64,000 bases of DNA from Bacillus smithii (lineage in GTDB: Bacteria > Bacillota > Bacilli > Bacillales > DSM-4216). Within the stretch, counting starts at the first letter, position 1. Every line of letters starts with the position of its first letter. Both the position numbers and the translations under genes were made by a program. Under the pieces are notes generated by a model. The model had not been told where the DNA came from. It worked only from the letters and a program-made list of their open reading frames with translations, and ran no database searches. Below are positions 47,454 to 56,390 of the stretch, one piece after another. The DNA lies in contig NZ_CP012024.1 of assembly GCF_001050115.1 (NCBI RefSeq), positions 1,592,001-1,656,000 on the forward strand, written 5' to 3'.

Positions 47454-48536
47454 TTAAATGTATTTTTGTTTTTCCGGAGCGGTCCAAAGGAAGTAGCCGA
47501 AAACAAGAGCAATAATACAGCCGACAAAAGTGTACACCAGACGATCGATCATTAAATCAAAAGAAATGTGCTTTCCTTTGCCAAGCAAAATAAAAAGCAA
47601 AGGTACCATCGCCATTGAATAAAATACATAATTTTGAGTCTTTAAATAACTGCGAATTCCACCGATGAACGCCACTATGACAACGATCCACAAAAAGGAC
47701 AACGGAAATATTAAAATGGCGCCACCAATCAGAACGCCGAAAAAAGTTCCAAGAGCGCGTTGATAAATTCTAGAAGGACCGATAGACGTTTTTCTTTGGA
47801 GCACCAAAACAACAGTCAGACTGATCCAATAGGCATGTGGATTCTTTAAATATAATTGAATCACTTGTGCTACGCTCAAACACAAAACGACACGGATCGT
47901 ATAGAGCCAAGCCCGAGATGTTTTCAATCTGATTAGCCAGTATTTACATTGCGTAAAAAAATCAACATTGGAGGGATTGTTGGATAATGATTTGCTAAAC
48001 GGTTTCTTTTTTATAAAAAACCGATAAGAAACAGAAAAACAGAGAAATAGAAATACAGCCCATATTGAACCTAAAGAAAAAAACAAACCTATCAGCAATG
48101 GGCTGATCTGTGTGGGCGGGGATATACCTGCACCGATCATAGATAAAATAGTAAAACGCATGCTGTTCACAGCGAACGTACGATTCAGGCCGCCTACTAG
48201 AGAAACTAATCCGTTCACAAACACCAAAAAGATACTAGCTGATAGCGAATGATGATTTCCAATAAATACTCCTAAACTAATGACAATAAATCCTGCGACG
48301 ATGATCTGCACATAGTTTAAAACTTCTTCCTTTAACGAATGATCCACATTTGGAGGGTTCATAAAAAGACTGCCTAGAGCAACGATGAATCCCGTTTCTA
48401 CATGGCCGATTAACGCACCGACAATAATCGGCAAAGCCATTCCTAAAGCACTTGAAAAAATTTGCAATTTCGGGACAGGAATAGAAGGATCCCATTGCAA
48501 AAAGTATTTCAAAAAATTCAGCGGTTTATGATTCAT
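47454..48536 (-). CDS. FUSC-family membrane protein
   Basis: A 360-residue membrane protein with two sets of about five to six helices, each a half of a fusaric-acid-resistance (FUSC) domain: residues about 25-165 and 215-350. PHAYWISLTVVLVLQRKTSIGPSR followed by QRALGTFFGVLIGG is the diagnostic second-half pattern. Relatives export aromatic acids or other toxic compounds. CAGGAGG precedes ATG 48536. Monocistronic. Confidence 0.82.
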   Translation of the reverse strand: MNHKPLNFLKYFLQWDPSIPVPKLQIFSSALGMALPIIVGALIGHVETGFIVALGSLFMNPPNVDHSLKEEVLNYVQIIVAGFIVISLGVFIGNHHSLSASIFLVFVNGLVSLVGGLNRTFAVNSMRFTILSMIGAGISPPTQISPLLIGLFFSLGSIWAVFLFLCFSVSYRFFIKKKPFSKSLSNNPSNVDFFTQCKYWLIRLKTSRAWLYTIRVVLCLSVAQVIQLYLKNPHAYWISLTVVLVLQRKTSIGPSRIYQRALGTFFGVLIGGAILIFPLSFLWIVVIVAFIGGIRSYLKTQNYVFYSMAMVPLLFILLGKGKHISFDLMIDRLVYTFVGCIIALVFGYFLWTAPEKQKYI

Positions 48537-48723
48537 TTCTTTCCTCCTGTTTCATTCTCTACCATTCATATTATGGAATAACCTAAGAATAATGAACAAC
48601 CTTACCCCGATAAAAGTACCGGAATAAGGTTGCTGAAATAAATGATCTTTATTTAATGGACAAGTGGAACTTTAAGTAAAGAATCTGGCTTTGTATAGAT
48701 TTTATTTGATACTTTGGTTCGTT

Positions 48724-49446
48724 CTATTTTGTTTCAGGAATGGCGCAGCTTCCATCAGCACAGCTTACATTATCTTCCGTTGAAAGGTCTTCAAAGGCAG
48801 GGGAAGCGGATTCTTCTTGCCATACTTTTTGCAGAGCACCAACAAAGGTTTCCAATGGTTGAGCACCAGAAATGGCATATTTTTGGTTGATGAGAAAGAA
48901 TGGAACACCTCTAATGCCATATTGCTGCGCTATGGCTTCGTCAATGCGGACATCATTGGCATAAGCATTTTGATCGTGAAGAACGTCTAAAGCTTGCTTG
49001 CGATCTAGCCCGGCTGTTTCGGCGATATCGGCTAATGTTTCGTGATCCCCAATATGCTTGCCTTCCGTGAAGTAAGCCCGAAAGAGTTTTTCGGAAATGT
49101 CCGCTTCTTTCCCTTGAGTTTTTGCAAATTTTACTAAACGATGAGCGTCGAAAGTATTCGTCGGCTTCATTCGATCAAAATCGAAAGAAAGTCCAACGCT
49201 GGCGGCTTGTTGGCCTATACCTTGATTGGTTTGTTTCGCTTGTTCGATACTCATGCCATATTTTTCTGCTATGGCTTCATGTATGCTTTTTCCACTGTTT
49301 TTTGGGGCATTTGGATCCAACTCAAAGCTTTTGAATTCAATTTCTACTTGATCTTTATGCGGGAATTGCGATAAGGCCATTTCTAATCGATGTTTACCTA
49401 TATAGCAAAATGGACAAACGTAGTCAGACCATACTTCAATTTTCAT
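48724..49446 (-). CDS. DsbA-family oxidoreductase (FrnE/YwbO type)
   Basis: A 240-residue thioredoxin-fold protein of the DsbA/2-hydroxychromene-2-carboxylate isomerase group. The redox motif CPFC is in VWSDYVCPFCYIGKHRLE, and GIRGVPFFLINQKYAISGAQP carries the cis-Pro region. It has no signal peptide, so it acts in the cytoplasm. A C-terminal CADGSC adds a second Cys pair. ATG 49446 follows GAGGTG; an in-frame GTG at 49455 overlaps that site. Confidence 0.9.
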   Translation of the reverse strand: MKIEVWSDYVCPFCYIGKHRLEMALSQFPHKDQVEIEFKSFELDPNAPKNSGKSIHEAIAEKYGMSIEQAKQTNQGIGQQAASVGLSFDFDRMKPTNTFDAHRLVKFAKTQGKEADISEKLFRAYFTEGKHIGDHETLADIAETAGLDRKQALDVLHDQNAYANDVRIDEAIAQQYGIRGVPFFLINQKYAISGAQPLETFVGALQKVWQEESASPAFEDLSTEDNVSCADGSCAIPETK

Positions 49447-49569
49447 ATTGAACACCTCATATTATTGGATTCCACCATATAGTAACACAAAGCTGATTAA
49501 ATCCCACGTATCTTGCTCATTGTGTTGTTATTCCTTATGCTCTATGTAAAAAGTGAAGAGGATTGGATG

Positions 49570-49603
49570 AAAAAGCCAAGCTTGCTAATTGCGGCTTTTT
49601 CCT
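49570..49603. terminator. Hairpin terminator before the TIR-like gene
   Basis: AAAAAGCC at 49570-49577 pairs with GGCTTTTT at 49593-49600. It insulates the next unit from upstream transcription. Confidence 0.7.
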
Positions 49604-49740
49604 GTCAAAACAAAATAATTTATGAAATAAGAAGAAATATAATATGATATAGGAGGAAATATCTTACAGACCGATAAGAATTAAACCCATACTTATCAAT
49701 TTAGCGAAAATCTAAACTAACTAAATGGTTTGGAGGCATT

Positions 49741-50763
49741 ATGGCACAAAATAAACCTAGAGTTTTTATTGGATATGCAAGAGAGTCAATTGATTATGTA
49801 AATGCTGTACATGAAGCACTTAGTTATGTTGCAGAAGTTACTCCTTGGTCTGCTGGAGCTTTCAATCCTTTAAATTACACAATGGAAGATCTCGAAGCGC
49901 AATTAGATCAAAATGACTTTGCTGTTTTCATATTCTCCCCAGACGATATCGTAAATATACGGGGTACAACGGCTGTCATGACACGAGATAATACATTGTT
50001 TGAAATGGGTCTTTTTTGGGGAAGGTTAAGAAGAGGACGGGTTTTTTACTTGATTCCGAATACAGTACCTAAAGTTTTAAACGAAACAGAAATCGAAGGT
50101 TATCGCCTGCCTACAGATTTAATTGGAATTTCTCCTTTGAAATATGAAGTGCGAGAAAAACAAAATTTTGCTGCTGCAGTAAATGTAGCTTGCAGTCATA
50201 TAAAACGAAAAATTCAAGAACAGGGACCTTATGAAGACCCGGCTATACTTTTAGAAGAAGCAAAATTAAGACAAAAAGAGCGGGACGCAGTGGCTCTTTT
50301 TACCCTTAAATTAACCAAAGAACTTATTCATTCTGATGAGACCAAAATCTACGATTACTTGTCTGATGCACTTCGAAGTGTATATGCTATTCATCCACTA
50401 TTCAGTATAGACGGAGTAGGCGTGTGGAAAAAAGAAGGTAATGATGGATTAAGACATGTTGCAGGAAAAGTAGGACGAGTCGATTTTTATCCTTTTACAA
50501 TAAACGATGGGAAAAAAGAAGAGGACGAAGATAGGATTCTGGTTATCGATAGCTTTTTAAAAGGGGAAGAATTGGTCCTCTTAACAAAAGATCACTTGTT
50601 TAAAACTTATTTAATATGCTATCCTATAGGTAATGAATTGGTTATAACTGTAACTATTTCCGGGTCAACCTTTTTAACTGATGATGAAATAGGATCCCAA
50701 TTTCTTGCAAACTATGAATTGATGAAAACAATCCATTATCTTTTTGGAGGTGCTTCTGAATGA
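49741..50763 (+). CDS. TIR-like nucleotide-binding protein (PF10137 type) with GAF-like C-terminus
   Basis: A 340-residue soluble protein. Residues 6-155 form a TIR-like domain of the PF10137 type (found in CBASS/Pycsar TIR effectors): RVFIGYARE, then DFAVFIFSPDD, MTRDNTLFEMGLFWGRLRRG with the likely catalytic Glu88, and LPTDLIGI. Such domains bind or cleave NAD. Residues about 185-338 after a charged linker look like a GAF-type sensory domain (LSDALRSVYAIHPLFSIDGVGV, then TVTISGSTFLTDDEI), so a ligand might switch the TIR part. No cyclase gene is adjacent. GGAGG precedes ATG 49741. It is translationally coupled (ATGA overlap) to a 59-aa gene. Confidence 0.75.
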   Translation: MAQNKPRVFIGYARESIDYVNAVHEALSYVAEVTPWSAGAFNPLNYTMEDLEAQLDQNDFAVFIFSPDDIVNIRGTTAVMTRDNTLFEMGLFWGRLRRGRVFYLIPNTVPKVLNETEIEGYRLPTDLIGISPLKYEVREKQNFAAAVNVACSHIKRKIQEQGPYEDPAILLEEAKLRQKERDAVALFTLKLTKELIHSDETKIYDYLSDALRSVYAIHPLFSIDGVGVWKKEGNDGLRHVAGKVGRVDFYPFTINDGKKEEDEDRILVIDSFLKGEELVLLTKDHLFKTYLICYPIGNELVITVTISGSTFLTDDEIGSQFLANYELMKTIHYLFGGASE

Positions 50764-50939
50764 CAAGGTTTATTAATCCAGCAGTGAAAAGAAAGGTTTC
50801 TGCCAAGGATTCATATAAACTTGGCGAGCCTGTTGTTGGAGTAAAGGCAGTGGCACCCGTTAAAGGTAAGGAACAAGTCGGAGCCGTAGTGTATAAACGC
50901 AAAGCAAAATACGGTGACCTTTTTGAAAATTGGGCATAA
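50760..50939 (+). CDS. 59-residue basic protein coupled to the TIR-like gene
   Basis: A 59-residue basic protein (about 11 Lys/Arg) that begins MTRFINPAVKRKVSAKDS and ends GDLFENWA. Its ATG overlaps the TGA of the TIR-like gene and has GGAGGTG at the right distance, so both are translated together. A terminator follows 22 bp after the stop. No family is recognised. As a small partner of a TIR-type effector it could be an inhibitor, an activator or a phage sensor; this is inference from position only. Confidence 0.7.
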   Translation: MTRFINPAVKRKVSAKDSYKLGEPVVGVKAVAPVKGKEQVGAVVYKRKAKYGDLFENWA

Positions 50940-50961
50940 GAAACTTATTAAGTTTTTTTTA

Positions 50962-50996
50962 AAACACTTCAATCTTTATGGTGAAGTGTTTTTACT
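50962..50996 (+). terminator. Terminator of the TIR-like two-gene unit
   Basis: AAACACTTCA pairs with TGAAGTGTTT and a T run follows. It sets the end of the transcript just after the 59-residue gene. Confidence 0.9.
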
Positions 50997-51531
50997 TTTA
51001 TGGAGGAATAGTTCTTTAGGCGTTTCTCGAAGATTCGTCATACCAATTCCATCGACATGACCTGAATCGATATACTGCTTGTTGCCTTCTCAACGATTTC
51101 CCCTTTTTGATGAAAAAATGACACCAGAAGTAGTAGCTTGGTGTGTCGTAATAACTTTTGATCAAAAATAATTCCTTCTTAAAGACGTTCTTCTCACTTG
51201 TTGTGAAAAAACATCCTTATTCCATTTCAGCCATCCGTTACTAAAAAACAAAACCCTCCCTTCAAACCTATTTTTATATTTTTTTACAATTTAAGCAATC
51301 CTTTATTTAAATGGATAAAACCATATTTTTTTCACAAAAAATTGATCATGGAAGGATGATGGCTAGTCAAGAGGTAAGTGTAGTATTCAATCATTTGACA
51401 AGTAATTTTTTACTATAGATAACGATTTATTATACCTTAATTTGCTACTAAGAAAACCAGACAATCGATTTCCATTTTCATTCGTTTTTGACATTTTGAT
51501 ACAATCATAGTAGGGAAAAAGGGGGGTTTTC
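50997..51531. other. Gap before the Bce-type module
   Basis: No open reading frame of note. On the reverse strand at about 51001-51100 an open stretch reads QYIDSGHVDGIGMTNLRE, which looks protein-like and may be the tail of a lost gene; family not recognised. Confidence 0.3.
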
Positions 51532-52233
51532 ATGTTTAAAATCTTGATTGTAGAAGATGACATCCAACTGGTTCGTCTACTTGAAAGGCATTTACATAAA
51601 TTCAACTTTGATACAAAATCAATAGAAAATTTTGAAACTATCAAAGCTCAATTTGAACAGTATGATCCACATCTTGTTCTTTTAGATGTGAACCTGCCTA
51701 AATTTGACGGGTATTATTGGTGCCGTCAAATTCGCACCATTTCCACTTGTCCCATCTTATTTATTTCTGCACGCGACAGTAAAATGGACCAAGTCATGGC
51801 ACTGGAAAATGGAGCAGACGATTATATTACAAAGCCCTTCGATTATGAAATTGTGACAGCTAAAATCAATAGCCAATTAAGACGCGCCTATGGGCCGTAT
51901 GCCCATTCTAACAAGGAACGATTGGTCAATGTGTCAGGTTTAAAGCTGGATCTGGAACGTTTGTTGCTTTCTTTAGAGGATCAAACTATTGATCTAAGTC
52001 TCACGGAAGCCAAAATATTGGATGAATTGATGAAAAAAGCAGAGAAAGTCGTGAGCCGTGATCGACTATTAGAAAAAATTTGGGATGATCAAGCGTTTGT
52101 GGACGACAACACTTTAAATGTGTATGTCACACGGGTCCGGAAAAAATTAGCTTTATTATAGATTCATGATGCGATCGAAACCATTCGTGGCCAAGGATAT
52201 CGATTCATGCCAAACTGGGAGACGAAAAAATGA
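51532..52233 (+). pseudogene. Bce-type response regulator with in-frame amber codon
   Basis: An OmpR-family response regulator, 233 codons in total. The receiver domain has IVEDD, phosphorylated Asp52 in LVLLDVNLP, and Lys in YITKPF. The winged helix runs to VTRVRKKLALL, where TAG at 52159-52161 interrupts; in the same frame IHDAIETIRGQGYRFMPNW continues to TGA, overlapping the kinase ATG. Relatives read through without a stop. As written the 209-residue product lacks the C-terminal wing, and DNA binding would probably be harmed. AGGGAAAAAGGGGGG precedes ATG 51532. Confidence 0.8.
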
Positions 52234-53201
52234 AGCTTTTTATACGAGATCAACTGCCGCTCTTTTTTCTTTACTTCGTTCAATTGTTCGTGGTGACGTC
52301 CATTTACTGGCTTGATGATTATCATCATTTGACGATTAGTTTATATGCGATCTTTCTCAGTATTTGTCTTTTGATCGCCTATCTTTGCTACAGATATTGG
52401 ACGAATCGTTCTTTTTATCAACGATTAGAAAAGCCGTTGACTTCAATAGAAGATTTTACGAGCGAATGGCAGCGATCCCCTCTATCTGAAAGTTTACATC
52501 AACTTCTCATATGCCAATTCGATCATTATAAAAGAGATTTACATAACTATAAATATAAGCTGGAAGATCATGTACAATTTATTCATCAATGGGTACATCA
52601 AATGAAGACTCCCATATCCGTTATTCATTTAATTATTCAAGATGAGGATGATGTTCGTTTTCGGGCCATTGGTGATGAGCTTGATCGTTTAAAAAAAGGA
52701 TTAGAAATGGTTTTATATACGGCTCGTTTAGATTTATTTGAACACGATTTTTATGTAGAAACGATTCAATTGGAAAAAATGGTCCGTTCAGTTACATCCA
52801 GTCAAAAACGTCTTTTTATTCGAAAACACGTTTTTCCTTCGATAGAAATCCCTGAAAACTTGACTATAATCACTGATGAAAAATGGCTGTCTTTTGTTTT
52901 GACACAACTGATCACAAATGCTGTAAAATATACGATTCATGAAAATCGAAAAGTATATTTTCGCGGATTGAAACAGGGCCGTCATATCATTTTGGAAATA
53001 CAAGATGAAGGGGTGGGAATACCCGAAAGCGATTTGCCCCGTGTTTTCGAACCATATTTCACTGGCGAAAATGGTCGTCATTTCCAAGAATCCACGGGAA
53101 TGGGTCTCCATTTAGCGAAACAAATTTGTGAAAAATTGGGCCACCGTATTGAAATAGAATCGAAAGTGGGTCAAGGAACGACGGTTCGAATTCTCTTCTA
53201 G
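52230..53201 (+). CDS. Bce-type sensor histidine kinase
   Basis: A 323-residue intramembrane-sensing kinase. Two closely spaced N-terminal membrane helices (residues about 8-58) with almost no outside loop are typical of BceS-like proteins, which sense peptide antibiotics through the partner ABC transporter. The phospho-His is in VHQMKTPISVIH; the ATPase domain shows NAVKYTIHEN, DEGVGIPESDL and GMGLHLAKQICE. It overlaps the regulator frame by four bases. Confidence 0.9.
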   Translation: MKLFIRDQLPLFFLYFVQLFVVTSIYWLDDYHHLTISLYAIFLSICLLIAYLCYRYWTNRSFYQRLEKPLTSIEDFTSEWQRSPLSESLHQLLICQFDHYKRDLHNYKYKLEDHVQFIHQWVHQMKTPISVIHLIIQDEDDVRFRAIGDELDRLKKGLEMVLYTARLDLFEHDFYVETIQLEKMVRSVTSSQKRLFIRKHVFPSIEIPENLTIITDEKWLSFVLTQLITNAVKYTIHENRKVYFRGLKQGRHIILEIQDEGVGIPESDLPRVFEPYFTGENGRHFQESTGMGLHLAKQICEKLGHRIEIESKVGQGTTVRILF

Positions 53202-53213
53202 CAATCAGAAACC

Positions 53214-53227
53214 TTACAAAACTGTAA
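53214..53227 (+). promoter_or_regulatory. BceR/PsdR-type operator before the ABC genes
   Basis: TTACA at 53214-53218, four bases, TGTAA at 53223-53227: the inverted repeat bound by BceR-like regulators. A second half, CTGTAA, follows at 53233. It lies about 85 bp before the ATPase gene; TAAAAT at 53272-53277 may be the -10. Confidence 0.7.
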
Positions 53228-53309
53228 GTCAACTGTAATCTTACGAAATGGTGAGAAAGCGGGTTTCTCGATAAAATGAAGATACCAATGATCAGGGAGT
53301 GAATTCGAA

Positions 53310-54080
53310 ATGTCGATTTTAGAAGTGAAACATTTGGAAAAAATTTATGAGGGCAAGGTGGCCTATAAAGCATTAAATAATATCCATTTTTCTGTTGAAA
53401 AAGGCGAATTTGTTGGCATTATGGGGCCGTCTGGAAGCGGGAAAACCACTCTTTTAAATGTGATCGCCACTATTGATCGCCCTACAGCGGGTGAAATTTT
53501 CATCAATGGGAAAAATCCCCACACTTTAAGTCGAAAGGAGATGGCGCTGTTTCGAAGACATGAGCTTGGTTTTGTGTTTCAACACTTTAACTTGCTCGAT
53601 ACTTTAACTGTTGAGGAAAATATAGTACTGCCGCTAACCCTTGACGGCGTCAGTGTACGTGAAATGAAAAAAAGACTTGAGGTCGTTAGTGAGAAGCTAG
53701 GAATCCAATCTATTTTAAAGAAGAGAACGTATGAAATATCAGGTGGTCAACAGCAGCGAACAGCGATTGCCCGTGCCATCATTCACAAACCTTCTTTGAT
53801 TTTGGCTGATGAACCGACAGGAAACTTAGATTCGAAGTCTTCCAAAGATGTAATGGAAATGCTGACAAAGATCAATGAACAGGATGGCGCTACTTGTTTG
53901 ATGGTGACGCATGATGCTGTGGCCGCCAGCTATTGTCATCGCGTGATTTTTATTAAAGATGGACAACTTTATAATGAAATTTACCGCGGCGATAACCGCC
54001 AAACTTTTTTCCAAAAAATTATCGATATGCTTTCTTTATTAGGGGGTGACAGTCGTGAACTTTCCACAGTTCGTCTATAG
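53310..54080 (+). CDS. Bce-type ABC transporter ATP-binding protein
   Basis: A 256-residue ATPase of the MacB/BceA type. Walker A GPSGSGKTT, signature ISGGQQQR, Walker B LILADEPTGNLD, switch His in MVTHD. With the next gene it forms a module that frees lipid II-cycle intermediates from peptide antibiotics and reports flux to the kinase. Overlaps the permease gene by 26 bp. Confidence 0.93.
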   Translation: MSILEVKHLEKIYEGKVAYKALNNIHFSVEKGEFVGIMGPSGSGKTTLLNVIATIDRPTAGEIFINGKNPHTLSRKEMALFRRHELGFVFQHFNLLDTLTVEENIVLPLTLDGVSVREMKKRLEVVSEKLGIQSILKKRTYEISGGQQQRTAIARAIIHKPSLILADEPTGNLDSKSSKDVMEMLTKINEQDGATCLMVTHDAVAASYCHRVIFIKDGQLYNEIYRGDNRQTFFQKIIDMLSLLGGDSRELSTVRL

Positions 54081-55974
54081 AAATGTCACCCGAAACAAAA
54101 GAACGTATGCCGCTTATTTTTTCAGCAGCGCCTTTTCTGTTTTGATCTTCTTTGTGTATGCTTTGTTTATTTTTCATCCTGGAATCAAAAAAGGCGTCAC
54201 TGCCATAACGGCGGTGGAATTAATGAAAGCAGCGGAAATGATCATGTACGTATTTTCTTTCTTATTTGTACTTTATTCTGTCAGTACCTTTCTAAAATCC
54301 CGTAAAAAAGAATTTGGAATTTTGATGATGCACGGGATGACTAAGGGACAATTGGTTTCTATGGTTTTTCTGGAAAATATGCTGATTGGAATCGGCGCGA
54401 TCATTACGGGAATTATTATTGGACTCATTACTGGAAAATTGTTTTTAATGATTGGATCGAATATGTTTGGACTGGAATCCTTGCCGTTTTACGTTTCTCC
54501 AAAAGCATTGTTCTTGACGATTGGAGCCTTTTTCGTTTTATTTTTCTGTATTTCCTTATTCACTACCATACTCGTTCAAGTCAACAAACTGATTGATCTA
54601 TTCCAAGCAGGAGAAAAGCCGAAAAAAGAACCAAAAGTATCCAAACTTTTATCGCTATTCGCAGCTATTCTTTTAACGGTTAGTTATTACTTGGCCGCAA
54701 CGACAACGATAGGAAACATGATGTCTCGAATATTGCCGGTCATTGGAATGACTATTGTCGGAACTTATTTTTTCTACACACAACTTTCTGTTTTTATTAC
54801 AAAATTATTGCAAAAGAATCGATCTTTCTTTTGGAAAAAAACGAATATTATTACGATTTCAAGTTTAGCTTATCGTTTAAAAGACAATGCCCGCATGTTT
54901 TTTATGGTCACCATCGTTTCCACTGTGGCATTTTGCGCAATTGGGACACTCGCATCCATGAATGTAATGAATCGCCAATTTCAAAAAGATAATCCCGTTG
55001 CCGTCAGCTATCTTGCATTGGATCGATCACCAGTGCATCAACAGCATTTACAGCAGATCGAAAAGGATTTTCAAAAGAAGCATCTACACTACAAAAAATT
55101 TCAATTGCCAGTCAAAATCGTAAAAATGAAGACTTTTGATCAAACATCGTCTTCACGTTCAACGGAGCAGCTGTTACCGGTTCTTTCTTTTTCACAATAT
55201 AAAAAATTGTCTAAGTTGGCAGGGCTGGATGTTCGAGAAAAACCGCTGGCTGGGAACAAAGCACGCTCTTTGTCATCATCAACTTCTTTTCGAATCAAGC
55301 CGAAAACGAAAACATATGCGATCCCGCAGCAAAATTTAACATGGAAAGATTTAACGTACACGAAAAATGCGGTTTTTCCTTTTCAGTTTTTTCATGAAGG
55401 CTTGGTTGTCAGCGATGAGTTATATCCTAAAATCAAACCTGTTAAGTGGGAAACTTTCACAGGCTATTACACAAAGCGGTTTGAAAAAACGGAAGGAATT
55501 GCCGATCGTTTAGTAAACAACGGTTTCGCCATTCCTGATGAAAAAGGGCCTTACTCCATGATGGTCAGCGGTACTATTTATGCCAACCAGATGAGTATGT
55601 ACAAAACGATGCTATTTGTAGCTTTATTGATTGGAACAGTCTTTTTCGTCGCGGCAGGAAGCTTTTTATATTTCCGTTTGTACAGTGATTTGGACTATGA
55701 CAGACGACAATATTTAACCATTAAAAAAGTCGGTTTGACCGACCAAGAATTGAATCAAATCGTCACTCGTCAAATGGCGCTGCTGTTCTTTGTCCCCATT
55801 GTCGTCGCCTGTATTCATAGCGCCTTCGCTTTTATGGCTTTGCAAAGTTTTTATATCTTATCTATTGCTAGAGAAATGATCATCGTATTAGCTTGTTTTT
55901 TCATCGCCCAAGTCATCTATTTCTTAATCATTCGCTCGCGTTATTTGCGAAACCTCAAAAAATCGCTGATTTAA
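54055..55974 (+). CDS. Bce-type ABC transporter permease
   Basis: A 639-residue permease of the BceB/VraG type with ten predicted spans arranged as two FtsX-like groups, and a large outside domain between spans 7 and 8 (about residues 315-510), which recognises the peptide antibiotic. The N-terminus NFPQFVYRNVTRNKRTYAAY is family-typical. I chose GTG 54055 because AGGGGG lies at the right distance; GTG 54046 overlaps the site. Confidence 0.93.
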   Translation: MNFPQFVYRNVTRNKRTYAAYFFSSAFSVLIFFVYALFIFHPGIKKGVTAITAVELMKAAEMIMYVFSFLFVLYSVSTFLKSRKKEFGILMMHGMTKGQLVSMVFLENMLIGIGAIITGIIIGLITGKLFLMIGSNMFGLESLPFYVSPKALFLTIGAFFVLFFCISLFTTILVQVNKLIDLFQAGEKPKKEPKVSKLLSLFAAILLTVSYYLAATTTIGNMMSRILPVIGMTIVGTYFFYTQLSVFITKLLQKNRSFFWKKTNIITISSLAYRLKDNARMFFMVTIVSTVAFCAIGTLASMNVMNRQFQKDNPVAVSYLALDRSPVHQQHLQQIEKDFQKKHLHYKKFQLPVKIVKMKTFDQTSSSRSTEQLLPVLSFSQYKKLSKLAGLDVREKPLAGNKARSLSSSTSFRIKPKTKTYAIPQQNLTWKDLTYTKNAVFPFQFFHEGLVVSDELYPKIKPVKWETFTGYYTKRFEKTEGIADRLVNNGFAIPDEKGPYSMMVSGTIYANQMSMYKTMLFVALLIGTVFFVAAGSFLYFRLYSDLDYDRRQYLTIKKVGLTDQELNQIVTRQMALLFFVPIVVACIHSAFAFMALQSFYILSIAREMIIVLACFFIAQVIYFLIIRSRYLRNLKKSLI

Positions 55975-56390
55975 TCATAAGTGTGCGGAAGCCTCCATTT
56001 GAATGGGGGCTGTTTGTATGTCTATATGAAATATGCATTTCTTAAAGCAGTTAAGATTCCATTTATTTTGCCATCTAAATTCTTTATTTTTCTAGCCGAT
56101 AAAAAGAATGTGGCGCCATACGGTTTAAAGGACAGCTTCGAATCTAATTTTAAATCTAAAACTCCCCTCTTTTTCATTCAAACCCTTTCTTAAAAAATTA
56201 AGGATTGGGCTATCTAAAAGCAAAAGGATAATGAAGAAAAGGGGAGATTAAAACCGGCTGTCAGCTCTTAGATTGAGACATATTCAGGCAAGCAGCTGGT
56301 AACAAGAGCGGGAGAGCGTTTTTGAATCGAGGTTATTCGCCATAGATCGCTGATACTAACATTATGAATGGACAATCGGAGGATTTGCAA
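55975..56390. other. Gap with weak terminator
   Basis: AGCCTCCAT and ATGGGGGCT at 55990-56011 form a hairpin with a short T tract, the probable end of the Bce operon. A 70-codon open frame (55981-56193) overlaps the hairpin and has no site; I do not call it. Nothing else is recognised. Confidence 0.5.

Noticed and set aside
55981..56193. 70-codon open frame after the Bce permease
   Set aside because: It starts inside the terminator hairpin and lacks a ribosome binding site.
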